Shown: positions 38,956-47,177 of the stretch, in pieces
How positions within the stretch are numbered: the first letter of the stretch is position 1
Layout of the letters: each line of letters begins with the position of its first letter
NCBI GenBank assembly: GCA_017633255.1
Contig: JAGBPS010000003.1
Coordinates: forward strand, 1-47,177
Reading direction: 5' to 3'
From: Bacteroidales bacterium
Lineage (GTDB): Bacteria; Bacteroidota; Bacteroidia; Bacteroidales; WCHB1-69
DNA: 47,177 nt
The notes under the pieces: model-generated
What the model was told of the DNA's origin: nothing
Database searches by the model: none
The model's input: the letters and a program-made list of their open reading frames with translations, nothing else
Made by a program: the position numbers and the translations under genes

Positions 38956-41229
38956 ATGTTTAAGATTATCAGAAAAAAAGAATTACCAGGAGACTGCTGC
39001 CAAATGGATATCGCAGCTCCGAGAATTGCCGCATCCGCATTGCCCGGTCAGTTCATCATCATCAAAATGGAGAAAACTTCGGAACGTATTCCTTTGACAA
39101 TCAGCGACCATGATGCCAAGGAAGGCTACATCCGCATCGTATTCAAGGCCATCGGTAAGTCCACTCGCCAAATGATGACTTTCCAGGTGGGCGATGCCTT
39201 TGAGGATGTGGTAGGACCTCTGGGGCGTCCTTCTGAATTTATCCATCTTTCTCCGGAAGAACTGAAAAAGAAAAATTTCGTCTTTGTGGGTGGTGGTGTA
39301 GGTATTGCTCCTATTTATCCTCAGATTAAGTGGTTGGCAGAGCATGGCGTGAAACCCGATGTCATTATTGGTGCCAGAATGCAGTCGCTGATTATCTTTG
39401 AAGAGGAACTGCGCAGTGTGTCGGGTCATCTGTATGTGACCACCGATGACAACTCCAGCGGTATGCAGGGGGTGGTGACTGACGTATTGAAAAAACTGGT
39501 AAAGGAAGAAGGCAAACACTATGATGAGGTAATTGCCATCGGTCCGATGATCATGATGAAATTCACGACCTTGCTGGCTAAGGAATTGGGTATCAAGTGT
39601 ACTGTCAGCTTGAACTCGCTGATGGTGGACGGAACCGGTATGTGCGGAGCCTGCCGTGTGTCGGTGGGTGGAGAGACCAAGTTCACCTGTGTGGATGGAC
39701 CGGAATTTGACGGCGCTTTGGTAGATTTCGACTTGGCGATGAAACGTCAGGCTATGTATAATTCAATTAAAGGTCACAAGCAGTTGGAACTGGAAGAGAA
39801 GGCCGAAGGTCATGTCTGCCATGTGGGTGGTATCAGTGACGAAACCCCTGACCGTTGGCACCGTATTCCTATTCCCGAACAGGATCCGAAAGTGAGAGCT
39901 ACCAATTTCGATGAGGTATGTCTGGGTTACAGTGCCGAAGACGCTATGGCAGAGGCTCAACGTTGCCTGCAGTGCAAAAATCCGCAGTGTATGCAAGGTT
40001 GCCCTGTATCCATTAATATCCCTGCCTTTGTGCATTGTGTGGCGGAAGGCCGCTTTGAGGATGCCGCCCGTATCATCAATCAGGATTCTGCTTTGCCAGC
40101 TGTTTGCGGACGTGTATGCCCGCAGGAACGCCAATGCGAGGGTCGTTGTGTGCTGGGCAAGAAAGGTGATGCGTTGGCTATCGGCAAACTGGAGCGCTTT
40201 GTCGGTGACTGGTCACGTGAGCACAAGGTTCAGTTTGAACAGCCGGCAACCAAGAAAGGTAAGAAGGTGGCTGTTATCGGTAGCGGTCCTGCCGGTATTA
40301 CCTGTGCCAAAGAACTGGTGATGAAAGGCTATGATGTAACCGTTTTCGAAGCTTTGCATGAGTATGGTGGAGTGCTGGTATATGGTATTCCGTCGTTCCG
40401 TTTGCCCAAGGAAACAGTGGTGCGCTATGAGGTGGAGAATGTGATGAAGCTGGGCGCCAAATTCGAGAAGGATGTGATAATCGGCCGTACGGTGACTGTG
40501 GACGACTTGATGGACAAGGAAGGTTTCCAGGCCGTCTTTATCGCTTCAGGCGCTGGACTTCCGATGTTTATGAATATTCCGGGTGAAAACCTCTGTGGTG
40601 TGGTTTCCGCCAATGAGTTCCTGACCCGTAATAATCTGCTTTTCGCCTATAAGAAAGATTATGATACCCCCAACTTCGTAGGGAAGAAAGTCATTGTGGT
40701 CGGTGGTGGCAATGTGGCCATGGATGCCGCGCGTACCGCCTTGCGTCTGGGTGCTGAAGTGAATATTGTGTATCGTCGTTCCGAAGAGGAATTGCCTGCT
40801 CGTGCAGAAGAAGTGCATCATGCCAAGGAAGAAGGTGTGAAGTTCCAACTGCTGACGAATCCGTTGGAGATTCTCGGCGACGAAAACGGCTGGGTGAAAG
40901 GAGCCAAATGTATCCGTATGGAGCTGGGCGAACCAGACGCTTCCGGCAGAAGAAGTCCTGTTCCGGTTGAGGGGTCTGAATTTACAATTGAATCGGATAT
41001 GGTGATTATGGCTTTGGGAACTTCTCCCAACCCGATGATTTCCGCTACAACTCCCGGTCTGGAGATTACCAAGCGTCGTTGTGTGGCGGTGGACGAGAAG
41101 GGTCAGACTTCTCGCAAAGGCGTGTTTGCCGGTGGTGATGCCGCCAGCGGAGCAGCTACCGTAATATTAGCAATGGGCGCCGGTAAAACCGCCGCCCATG
41201 CCATAGATGAATATTTATCTAATTTGTAA
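38956..41229 (+). CDS. nfnAB: Fused NfnA-NfnB: NADH-dependent ferredoxin:NADP+ oxidoreductase
   Basis: 757 residues. Residues 1 to about 280 are the NfnA-like part (DHOD electron-transfer family), with FAD/NAD-binding VFVGGGVGIAPIYP and a [2Fe-2S] region GMCGACRVSVGGETKFTC. Residues about 290-757 are the NfnB/GltA-like part: cysteine-rich CLQCKNPQCMQGCP (337-350), then CGRVCPQERQCEGRC, FAD loop VAVIGSGPAGI (from 438) and NADPH loop VIVVGGGNVAMDA (from 579). NfnAB couples NADH and reduced ferredoxin to NADPH. In many organisms these are two genes; here they are one reading frame. 12 bp after fumC; terminator downstream. Confidence 0.9.
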   Translation: MFKIIRKKELPGDCCQMDIAAPRIAASALPGQFIIIKMEKTSERIPLTISDHDAKEGYIRIVFKAIGKSTRQMMTFQVGDAFEDVVGPLGRPSEFIHLSPEELKKKNFVFVGGGVGIAPIYPQIKWLAEHGVKPDVIIGARMQSLIIFEEELRSVSGHLYVTTDDNSSGMQGVVTDVLKKLVKEEGKHYDEVIAIGPMIMMKFTTLLAKELGIKCTVSLNSLMVDGTGMCGACRVSVGGETKFTCVDGPEFDGALVDFDLAMKRQAMYNSIKGHKQLELEEKAEGHVCHVGGISDETPDRWHRIPIPEQDPKVRATNFDEVCLGYSAEDAMAEAQRCLQCKNPQCMQGCPVSINIPAFVHCVAEGRFEDAARIINQDSALPAVCGRVCPQERQCEGRCVLGKKGDALAIGKLERFVGDWSREHKVQFEQPATKKGKKVAVIGSGPAGITCAKELVMKGYDVTVFEALHEYGGVLVYGIPSFRLPKETVVRYEVENVMKLGAKFEKDVIIGRTVTVDDLMDKEGFQAVFIASGAGLPMFMNIPGENLCGVVSANEFLTRNNLLFAYKKDYDTPNFVGKKVIVVGGGNVAMDAARTALRLGAEVNIVYRRSEEELPARAEEVHHAKEEGVKFQLLTNPLEILGDENGWVKGAKCIRMELGEPDASGRRSPVPVEGSEFTIESDMVIMALGTSPNPMISATTPGLEITKRRCVAVDEKGQTSRKGVFAGGDAASGAATVILAMGAGKTAAHAIDEYLSNL

Positions 41230-41243
41230 TTCGGATGTATATG

Positions 41244-41277
41244 GTAGAGACGTTTTACGAAACGTCTCTACTTTTTT
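41244..41277 (+). terminator. Rho-independent terminator after nfnAB
   Basis: A 12-bp perfect stem, GTAGAGACGTTT / AAACGTCTCTAC, with a 4-nt loop (TACG), followed by TTTTTT. It ends 48 bp after the stop and can also serve the convergent small lipoprotein. The stem word GTAGAGACG is also part of the word arrays at 34981-35105. Confidence 0.85.
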
Positions 41278-41285
41278 AATCCTGA

Positions 41286-41696
41286 TTAGAGGTTCGTATG
41301 GTCAATGCTACCATTAGATCCTTTGAAGAATTTTACCTGGTGAAGAGTTTTCGTATTGCCAGATGTTGTTCTCTCTAAGGTATAAACCATATAGTCATTA
41401 GCTTCAAAGAAAGGCATTAATGAGGGACCTTCGGCAAGAACGACAAGTATTGCGGCATCAAATTTGGTTTCTGCTTCAGCATCAGTGGTGGTAGTGTTGA
41501 GAAGAGTTAACTCTATTTCACTCATCCATACACCGTCGTAGTTTTTGAGCAGGTTGTTGACTGTAGTCTGGTTGTCAGAATTGTTAAAATGATAATCAAA
41601 GGAGGCTTTGTAGGTATTGCTCACAAAGTCGTCTTTTTTGCAGCCGACGCAGAGTAACAGGCAGCATGACAGGATGATAAAAAATGTTTTTTTCAT
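41286..41696 (-). CDS. Small lipoprotein of unknown function
   Basis: 136 residues. Lipobox CVGC with the lipidated Cys at 19, preceded by a hydrophobic stretch (FFIILSCCLLL). The mature part is about 118 residues and holds a predicted beta-rich core (YKASFDYHF, DGVWMSEIELTLLN, FDAAILVVLAEG, DYMVYTLERT). No domain recognised. Monocistronic; a -7 box TAATTTTG lies on the minus strand at 41795-41802, about 100 bp upstream. Convergent with nfnAB. Confidence 0.75.
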   Translation of the reverse strand: MKKTFFIILSCCLLLCVGCKKDDFVSNTYKASFDYHFNNSDNQTTVNNLLKNYDGVWMSEIELTLLNTTTTDAEAETKFDAAILVVLAEGPSLMPFFEANDYMVYTLERTTSGNTKTLHQVKFFKGSNGSIDHTNL

Positions 41697-41883
41697 GATG
41701 AAATTTTTTTAGGGGACTTCTAATTATTTTATTTCACACCGTCTTTTCAGACCTTGCGAAGTCCGGTCAAACAAAATCTGAAAAAACGATAAAGCAAAAT
41801 TACATCATTTTTTTTTGATAGCCAAGTGTTAAATGCAAAATTTTATTTTTTTAACAAATGAAATCAATATATTGTTAATAAAT

Positions 41884-42060
41884 ATATTATATATTAAAAT
41901 TGCTAACAATCTTTTGATAGCTTATATCTGAGCATGTTGTAGACAAGGCTCGTGAAGATGATTTGTGTTTTTTTTGAACAAAACTGACAGCACGACTTAC
42001 ATACCGTGCCGGCTTTGCTCCATGAACTTGAACACTTGCTTTTCTATTAGGCTCAGGGAA
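41884..42060 (-). pseudogene. Possible transposase C-terminal remnant
   Basis: On the minus strand, three frames give pieces that look like one protein broken by frameshifts: SLSLIEKQVFKFMEQSRHGM ending in TAA, then YVSRAVSFVQKK, then, after an eight-A run, TQIIFTSLVYNMLRYKLSKD and a stop. The last piece resembles the 'xxFxSLxYNxxR' end of DDE transposases. The left part of the gap (41697-41884) is AT-rich and holds only the small-lipoprotein promoter. The remnant begins directly after the outer-membrane barrel stop. Family not assigned. Confidence 0.3.
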
Positions 42061-42061
42061 T

Positions 42062-43879
42062 TTATTTCTTTTTGTTCTTGATACTTTCTTTGCCGAAAGA
42101 ATAGGTAATACCAACTAAAGCGTTGATTCCGAAACAGTTGAAGTCGTAATAGCGTGAGTAATATTGGCAGCCGATATTATTGATGGTGGCGAAAGCCGAG
42201 AAATTCTTGTTGATGAGGTATTCAAAGCCGATGCCGAAGTCCAGCACGGGTTTCATCTTGGTGGGTGCATAGCATACATTGCCTAGGTCATCATAGCGTA
42301 TGTTGCCTTGTTCATCGCGGGGTGCCAGTGCCCAACGCATAAATTCCAGCTTGAAGTTCAAGTCGAAGATGTATTTCCCTTTCAAGGTATATTTGCCGTC
42401 GAAGCCGAAGTCTAAACCGGGTTTATACCAGGCGTATTGCAGTTTGCTGTCTTTTTTGAAATAGTAACCGTTGTAGTTGGCCTCAAAATTCAGGGACAAA
42501 TGGTCAATCACATCCCATGACAAATTCAGGCAGACATTCAGATGGTTTACATCATTATATACGACAATGAATTTATTATGGAGCAACGCATCCGGATCTA
42601 GCTGGAAGAAAGCCATATCCTGCACGTATGCGTAACGGGCGGAGATGTGGTAGTTCAGTTTCTTGACCAGATTACCCTTGATTCCTCCGTATATGTTTAT
42701 GCGGGTGCGGGTGAAATCCAATTCGTCAAAACTTGGGTTGTAGTATGGGTTTTCATAGAGTAAATCCTTTATTCCATGATATTCAGCCTTGCCATCAACA
42801 CCAGCATAGATGCTCAGGATACCAGGGACGATGCCTAACTGAACCTCTGCTACGGGGTAGACAGGACAGCGAGTGGCAAGATCCGTACGCAATACAGGAA
42901 TTCCCACACCCACTTTAATGTGATATTCCTTGATGGTGAATTGCATATTGGGAACCACTTCGAGTTTGAAAGCATTGGCATGATAGAAATTGGTTTCTTC
43001 TTCTCCTTGATTATTAACAAGATACTGGATGAATCTGTCGTTGTAATAGTCAAAATTGAAGTCGAGACGATAATTCTGGCTGCCTGAAATCTTCATAAAG
43101 CGGCTGTCGTAGGCGAAATAGGAGGTGATACCGATGTGGTTTTCCATGGTTTTGTTGTGGGTGAACAGAAAGTTGTAGTTCAGGCGGACATCCTGTTTGA
43201 GTTTTTTCACACCAGGAAGATGGTTGGAACGTACACCGATTTCAGCTTTTAGATGATGGAAGTCATTCCTGATTTCATCATAGTAGCCTTTGCTGTAATA
43301 ATTTTCGTCATATTCGTCAGATGCTTTCAAAATGTCTTTGTCATAACCAAAGAAATTGGCTAATTCATGATTGTAACCTATTGAAGAATAGAGTGTTTGG
43401 TCTTTGAAGAAAGTGGTCAGGAACAGATGAACACGGGTGTCGCTGGTGGGAGCGTAGGCATATTGTTTCTGTTTTTTACCGATTGGTCCTGCCCAGGAGG
43501 AGAAATGGTGAAGGTTGACGCCATACGAGTATTTACTGTTGTCGGCGTTATGGGCGGCGAACTCCAAAAGCGGGGTCAGCGGATAGCCGAAACCGACCTT
43601 GATGAAGTTGCGGGCAATAGGATCTCCCATTTCAGGGGTCAGTTTGCTGGGCTTGATTGGAGTGGGGGCAAAGCTGACATCCATCTGCATGGGTGTGATG
43701 TAATAGTCGAATTTGACCACTTCCTTGGCAGTGTCGTTGATGACGGCCTGCTGATTGATTTTCTGGATATTGTTCAGCTGCGGGTTGAAATTCAGGCGGA
43801 AACGCGCGGTGTCAATCGCTTGGCCGAATGTCCAACCGGCTATACAAAATATTGCTGCTGTTAAAAAGATGCGTTTCAT
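42062..43879 (-). CDS. Outer-membrane beta-barrel protein (TonB-receptor-like)
   Basis: 605 residues with signal peptide MKRIFLTAAIFCIAGWTFGQ. The mature part is beta-strand rich with alternating aromatics (YDSRFMKISGSQNYRLDFNF, YNGYYFKKDSKLQYAWYK) and ends in IGCQYYSRYYDFNCFGIN and GITYSFGK, typical of barrels. No TonB box or plug domain is visible, so a full TonB-dependent receptor is unlikely despite the label such proteins often receive. Downstream partner of the TPR gene (122-bp gap with word arrays), an order common in Bacteroidota. Function unknown. Confidence 0.78.
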   Translation of the reverse strand: MKRIFLTAAIFCIAGWTFGQAIDTARFRLNFNPQLNNIQKINQQAVINDTAKEVVKFDYYITPMQMDVSFAPTPIKPSKLTPEMGDPIARNFIKVGFGYPLTPLLEFAAHNADNSKYSYGVNLHHFSSWAGPIGKKQKQYAYAPTSDTRVHLFLTTFFKDQTLYSSIGYNHELANFFGYDKDILKASDEYDENYYSKGYYDEIRNDFHHLKAEIGVRSNHLPGVKKLKQDVRLNYNFLFTHNKTMENHIGITSYFAYDSRFMKISGSQNYRLDFNFDYYNDRFIQYLVNNQGEEETNFYHANAFKLEVVPNMQFTIKEYHIKVGVGIPVLRTDLATRCPVYPVAEVQLGIVPGILSIYAGVDGKAEYHGIKDLLYENPYYNPSFDELDFTRTRINIYGGIKGNLVKKLNYHISARYAYVQDMAFFQLDPDALLHNKFIVVYNDVNHLNVCLNLSWDVIDHLSLNFEANYNGYYFKKDSKLQYAWYKPGLDFGFDGKYTLKGKYIFDLNFKLEFMRWALAPRDEQGNIRYDDLGNVCYAPTKMKPVLDFGIGFEYLINKNFSAFATINNIGCQYYSRYYDFNCFGINALVGITYSFGKESIKNKKK

Positions 43880-43913
43880 TATCTCTATTCTTATATTAAT
43901 TCAAAATTCGTTT

Positions 43914-44001
43914 AGTGGTTAGTGATTAGATGTATAAGAGGTTAATTATCAATTATTAATTATTAATTGTCAACTGTCAACTGTTAACTGTCAACTGTCA
44001 A
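43914..44001. repeat. Repeat-word array between the TPR and barrel genes
   Basis: 'gtggttagtgattag' words, then many tandem variants of ttaattattaattgtcaactgt up to the TPR stop. A 'gtgattaggggtta' word recurs at the right edge of the window (47164-47177). Confidence 0.65.
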
Positions 44002-47000
44002 CTACTCCTCACTTCCCTCTGTCTGTTCCGCTCTGTCCAGTGCGGCGATTTTTTCCTCCGCCACTTTCTTCAAGTCGTCACCCTCATAATTGTCGAGGAT
44101 GCTCTGGTAAGTGTAGCGGGCCTGGAAAGCGTTGCCCTTGGCCAAATACAAATCACCATATAGAATAAAGGTTGATGCATACCAGTATTCAGAGGTGTAA
44201 TTGGAGGCCAATATCTCTTTGATCTGTTTCTCGCAGAGGTCTAAGTTGTTGTCGTTGAAGTGAATCAGCGCTACCAAATAAGCGGCTTCAGCACATTGGT
44301 CGTTGTCGCCATTCTTAGAAAGACGGGTCAGATACTTGAGCGCATTATTGTTGTCACTCAATGCAATAGCCGATTTTCCGGCAATCAGCAAGGCCTCGTT
44401 CTGGAGGTCGTTGTCGCTCTGTCCTGCCAGGATGATATTGGTGGCGGCATTATAAGCGTCGCGGTATTGGCGCAGCTCGTAGGCGCAGTGCATGCAGCCG
44501 TTGTTGCCATATATCATATTGTTGTCGTTGGAGGCGAATTCCACCAACTTGGTGAAATATGCCATGGCACGGGCATATTCCTTCTTGCCGTAAAGAATGC
44601 TGGCAGCCTTGCGATAAGCGGTCTCGTTATATTCTGTATGATAGTTGTTGACCAATTTCTCGAAGGAACTCAAAGCATTGTCGTAGTCACCAGTGGCGTA
44701 TTCACAGTCGCCTTTGCAGTACAATGCCTTGGCAGTGAACAGACCATTGGGGAACTGTCGTAGATAGTCGTTGTATGCCTTGATGGCGGCATCGCAGTCG
44801 CCACGCATATATTTGTTCTCCGCAGCCTTGTAACTGATGGAATCCTGCTTGTCGGCGGAGATATTCATGTTGCGGGTTTTGATATAGGCAAAGAACTCGC
44901 TGGTATTGCCGTTCTCGGTATAAATGTTTTCCAAGTTGGCCATTGCATCTTTGGCTTCTTGCGAACCAGGATAGGTCTCGAAGACATATTTGAAGGTAGA
45001 GATGGCCATATCGACATCCTGGGTGTTCAAGTAGGATTGGGCCAATTTGTTGTGTGCCTGTCTGATATAGGGGCTCTTCGGATACTTGAGGATGAAATTC
45101 TTGTAGGCGGCAATGGCGGCTCCGTATTCATTTTGTGCATGATAAGTGGAAGCCAACTCGAATTCGGCATCATCACTGTATGTTGACTTTGGATAGGTGC
45201 TCATCATTCTCTCCAATGTCTCGATTTTCTTGTCATACTCATTGAGATAGCTGTAGCATTTAGCTTCCTGATACAGGGCATAGTCGGCGTTCTTGCGACC
45301 CAGCTGTTGGCATTGGTCGTAATATTTGATGGCGCTCTTCAGGTCTTTCTGCATGTAATAGCAGTCGGCCAAGCGTACCGTGGCGTCGGCTTCCATGTCA
45401 GGATTGTCTTTGGAAGTGCTCTGTTGCAAATATTTACGGAATGACTGGGCGGCATCGCTGTATTTGCTGAGTTTCATGGCAGCGTAGCCGTAGGAGTAAT
45501 GTGCGTTGGCATAGTTCACGTCTTTGGTGACATTGGCGGCTTTGAAATAGTTTTGGAAAGAATAATAGCTGTCTTTGTATTTCTCGTTGCGGTATTCGCA
45601 TTCGGCTTTCCAGTATAGATTTTCGGTGTTGATAGTCTTGTCCATGGGGTAGGTCATCGACTTGTTCAGCATTTTGACCGCTTCCTTGTAGTTGCGATTG
45701 TTGATCATCTCCAAAGCGCGGAAATGAGTGCAACGCTGGTAAGCTCGCAGCAAGGAGGGACTCTTGATGTCAATCTTTTCCAGCGAATTGATGGCGCTTT
45801 GGTAGTTCTTGGTGGACATATAGATGGAGGCCAAATAGCTGTTGGCTTCCTGTGAGCGAGTAGAGTAGGGATATTTGTTGATGTATTCTTCCAAAGCCTT
45901 GATGGCGCTGTTGAAGGGACTGTTGGAGGTCTCGTACTGCAATTTGGCATAGTTATACATGGCATCTTCCTGGATCTCAGTGTTGAAGTCGTATTTCGAA
46001 GCCTGATGGAAGTTTTGCGAGGCGGCCTGATAGTCTTTCTGCTGCAAGTAACAGTCGGCGATCAGGTAGTAGCTGTCCTGGGTCATATCGTCGCTGGGCT
46101 TTTGGGTGGTGGTCTTCGACAAGTATTTTACCGCTTCGGAATATTTTTTGTTTTGGTAGAAAGTATAGCCGACAGCGAAATAGTCGTTGCGGTCGAGTTG
46201 CACTTTGTCGTTGTTGAGAATGGGTCGGAAAGCGGCTTCGGCATTGTCGAAATCCTTGAGGTTGTAGTAGGATAATGCCAAGGTGCGGTATAGTTCAGGC
46301 TGGTTTTTCAGTGTGTTTCCATCCATCACCGAAGGGGCCATGGCAACAACCTTGTCATACTGTTCCTGAATGAAATAGATTTGCATCATATACTGCTTTA
46401 CCTCGTCTTTGTATTCGGGCACATTCTGTAGTTTTTGGAAATCTTCCAAGGCGGCCTCGTACTGTTTGTCCGTATAGGCCATGTGGGCAAGGTAATACAG
46501 CGCGCGGTAGTGGTATGGTCCATTTTCTTCGCTGCTTTGTTTCATCAAAGCCTTGGCTTCCGTGTAGTTACCTGTGGCGAAATAGCTATAGCCTTTCTTG
46601 AAGCGGAACTCCGCGAGGTCGTCCTTGTTGACTACTCGTTCATCAATTTCGTCAAATTGTTCCAGCACTTTTTTGTACTGTTTTTTCGAGAAATAGTACA
46701 TGCCGAGATGGTAGTGGGCTTGGGGTACAAAGGCATGGACAGGATATTGGCGCATGAAGTCGCTGAGCAGGAATGCGGCGTCCTGGTTGCCCAATTTGGC
46801 GGCGCAGATGCCCATATAGAAATAGGAGTCAGCCTTTAGGTCTTGCTGTTTGTCCTCGCTGAATTCGTAAACTTGCTTGAAATATTGCTGTGCAGAACCG
46901 TATTTCTGCTTTTGGAACATTTCCTTGGCCAGCTGGTATTCGTAGCGGGGCGAGTCATAGGCGGCAGGCTTCTGTGCCAGCACTGGCGCGGAAAACAGAA

Positions 47001-47040
47001 CGATGGCAGCGATGAGTATTTTTCCGAAAAGAGATTTCAT
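44002..47040 (-). CDS. Large TPR-repeat periplasmic/outer-membrane-associated protein
   Basis: 1012 residues from MKSLFGKILIAAIVLFS, a signal peptide with cleavage near VLA-QK. The frame is open to 47163, but the upstream residues lie in AT-rich leader DNA, and a -7 box is placed between them. More than 20 TPR-type helix pairs fill the protein (patterns such as YYFSKKQYKKVLEQFDEI, AYTDKQYEAALEDFQKL, YEAKCYSYLNEYDKKIETLE), with no enzymatic domain. Probably a scaffold on the periplasmic side, working with the barrel encoded next. Homologues of about 1000 residues are typical in Bacteroidales. Confidence 0.88.
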   Translation of the reverse strand: MKSLFGKILIAAIVLFSAPVLAQKPAAYDSPRYEYQLAKEMFQKQKYGSAQQYFKQVYEFSEDKQQDLKADSYFYMGICAAKLGNQDAAFLLSDFMRQYPVHAFVPQAHYHLGMYYFSKKQYKKVLEQFDEIDERVVNKDDLAEFRFKKGYSYFATGNYTEAKALMKQSSEENGPYHYRALYYLAHMAYTDKQYEAALEDFQKLQNVPEYKDEVKQYMMQIYFIQEQYDKVVAMAPSVMDGNTLKNQPELYRTLALSYYNLKDFDNAEAAFRPILNNDKVQLDRNDYFAVGYTFYQNKKYSEAVKYLSKTTTQKPSDDMTQDSYYLIADCYLQQKDYQAASQNFHQASKYDFNTEIQEDAMYNYAKLQYETSNSPFNSAIKALEEYINKYPYSTRSQEANSYLASIYMSTKNYQSAINSLEKIDIKSPSLLRAYQRCTHFRALEMINNRNYKEAVKMLNKSMTYPMDKTINTENLYWKAECEYRNEKYKDSYYSFQNYFKAANVTKDVNYANAHYSYGYAAMKLSKYSDAAQSFRKYLQQSTSKDNPDMEADATVRLADCYYMQKDLKSAIKYYDQCQQLGRKNADYALYQEAKCYSYLNEYDKKIETLERMMSTYPKSTYSDDAEFELASTYHAQNEYGAAIAAYKNFILKYPKSPYIRQAHNKLAQSYLNTQDVDMAISTFKYVFETYPGSQEAKDAMANLENIYTENGNTSEFFAYIKTRNMNISADKQDSISYKAAENKYMRGDCDAAIKAYNDYLRQFPNGLFTAKALYCKGDCEYATGDYDNALSSFEKLVNNYHTEYNETAYRKAASILYGKKEYARAMAYFTKLVEFASNDNNMIYGNNGCMHCAYELRQYRDAYNAATNIILAGQSDNDLQNEALLIAGKSAIALSDNNNALKYLTRLSKNGDNDQCAEAAYLVALIHFNDNNLDLCEKQIKEILASNYTSEYWYASTFILYGDLYLAKGNAFQARYTYQSILDNYEGDDLKKVAEEKIAALDRAEQTEGSEE

Positions 47041-47083
47041 ATATGCTCGTTTTTTATAATCCATACTAAAGATAATTAACGAA

Positions 47084-47091
47084 CAAAAATA
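47084..47091 (-). promoter_or_regulatory. -7 promoter box of the TPR-barrel operon
   Basis: Minus-strand TATTTTTG, 43 bp upstream of the chosen start. This supports the start at 47040 rather than at 47163. Confidence 0.5.
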
Positions 47092-47177
47092 TGAAAATGG
47101 TATGCAGTAATCTTTTATTTCTGCATAAAATTGTGAACAGATGATTTTTAATAAAAGTGACAAGTGATTAGGGGTTA

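Noticed and set aside
1..47177. tRNA or riboswitch genes in the gaps
   Set aside because: No cloverleaf T-arm (GGTTCGANTCC-like) or known riboswitch core was seen in any gap; gcvT has no visible glycine riboswitch upstream.

Overview
The window is a stretch of chromosome from an anaerobic Bacteroidales-type bacterium (phylum Bacteroidota). The reasons are: many starts preceded by the phylum's promoter signature (-7 box TAnnTTTG, sometimes a -33 TTTG about 20 nt upstream); few Shine-Dalgarno sites; phylum-typical genes such as a 29-residue AURKAIP1/COX24-like basic protein, short (type 3) prolyl-tRNA synthetase, large TPR and outer-membrane barrel proteins, a 'putative porin' and TamB; and anaerobe enzymes (rubrerythrin, lysine-fermentation enzymes, a fused NfnAB). 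No rRNA, tRNA, CRISPR array or intact insertion sequence was seen.

Layout. 1-4184 (minus): the lower part of a lysine-fermentation operon, transcribed atoD > kal > kce > acyl-CoA dehydrogenase > etfB > etfA (only the first 12 codons of etfA are in the window). The CoA-transferase beta subunit (atoA) is absent from its usual place and a 277-bp repeat-word array lies there instead. 4331-7515 (minus): RNase Z and a 712-residue low-complexity lipoprotein. 7617-9092 (plus): proS. 9183-19840 (minus): prfB with a programmed frameshift, recX, RNase G, a 29-aa ribosomal-type protein, HU, deoC, an AI-2E-family permease and tamB. 19853-22854 (plus): tsaD and a GH13 branching enzyme. 22935-27921 (minus): rubrerythrin, an S41 protease, a HigBA toxin-antitoxin pair, a YjbR/DUF2442/DUF4160 cluster and an EFR1-type flavodoxin-ferredoxin. 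27922-28538: a GC-rich non-coding element. 28539-32729 (plus): a serpin-like lipoprotein, lipoate ligase, a MORN/YwqK-like secreted protein, an ECF sigma factor with a structured leader and a 52-aa small protein. 32770-33651 (minus): an EamA transporter. 33889-41229 (plus): gcvT, guanine deaminase, a porin-like barrel, fumC and fused NfnAB. 41286-47040 (minus): a small lipoprotein, a transposase remnant, an outer-membrane barrel and a TPR protein.

How it fits together. Kce, Kal, AtoD, acyl-CoA dehydrogenase and Etf carry 3-keto-5-aminohexanoate to acetoacetate, crotonyl-CoA and butyryl-CoA. The Bcd-Etf step may be electron-bifurcating, and the fused NfnAB far to the right would couple ferredoxin and NADH to NADPH. 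Lipoate ligase and GcvT serve lipoate-dependent glycine cleavage. Rubrerythrin protects against peroxide.

Most worth a second look: (i) a 13-bp perfect inverted repeat flanking the ribosome-binding site and start of the ECF sigma gene, with a downstream hairpin and 52-aa ORF; (ii) a 26-bp perfect palindrome covering the -33 box and spacer of the rubrerythrin promoter; (iii) families of simple repeated words and hairpins between genes, one of which encodes the RecX C-terminus; (iv) a divergent, apparently non-inhibitory serpin-like lipoprotein.
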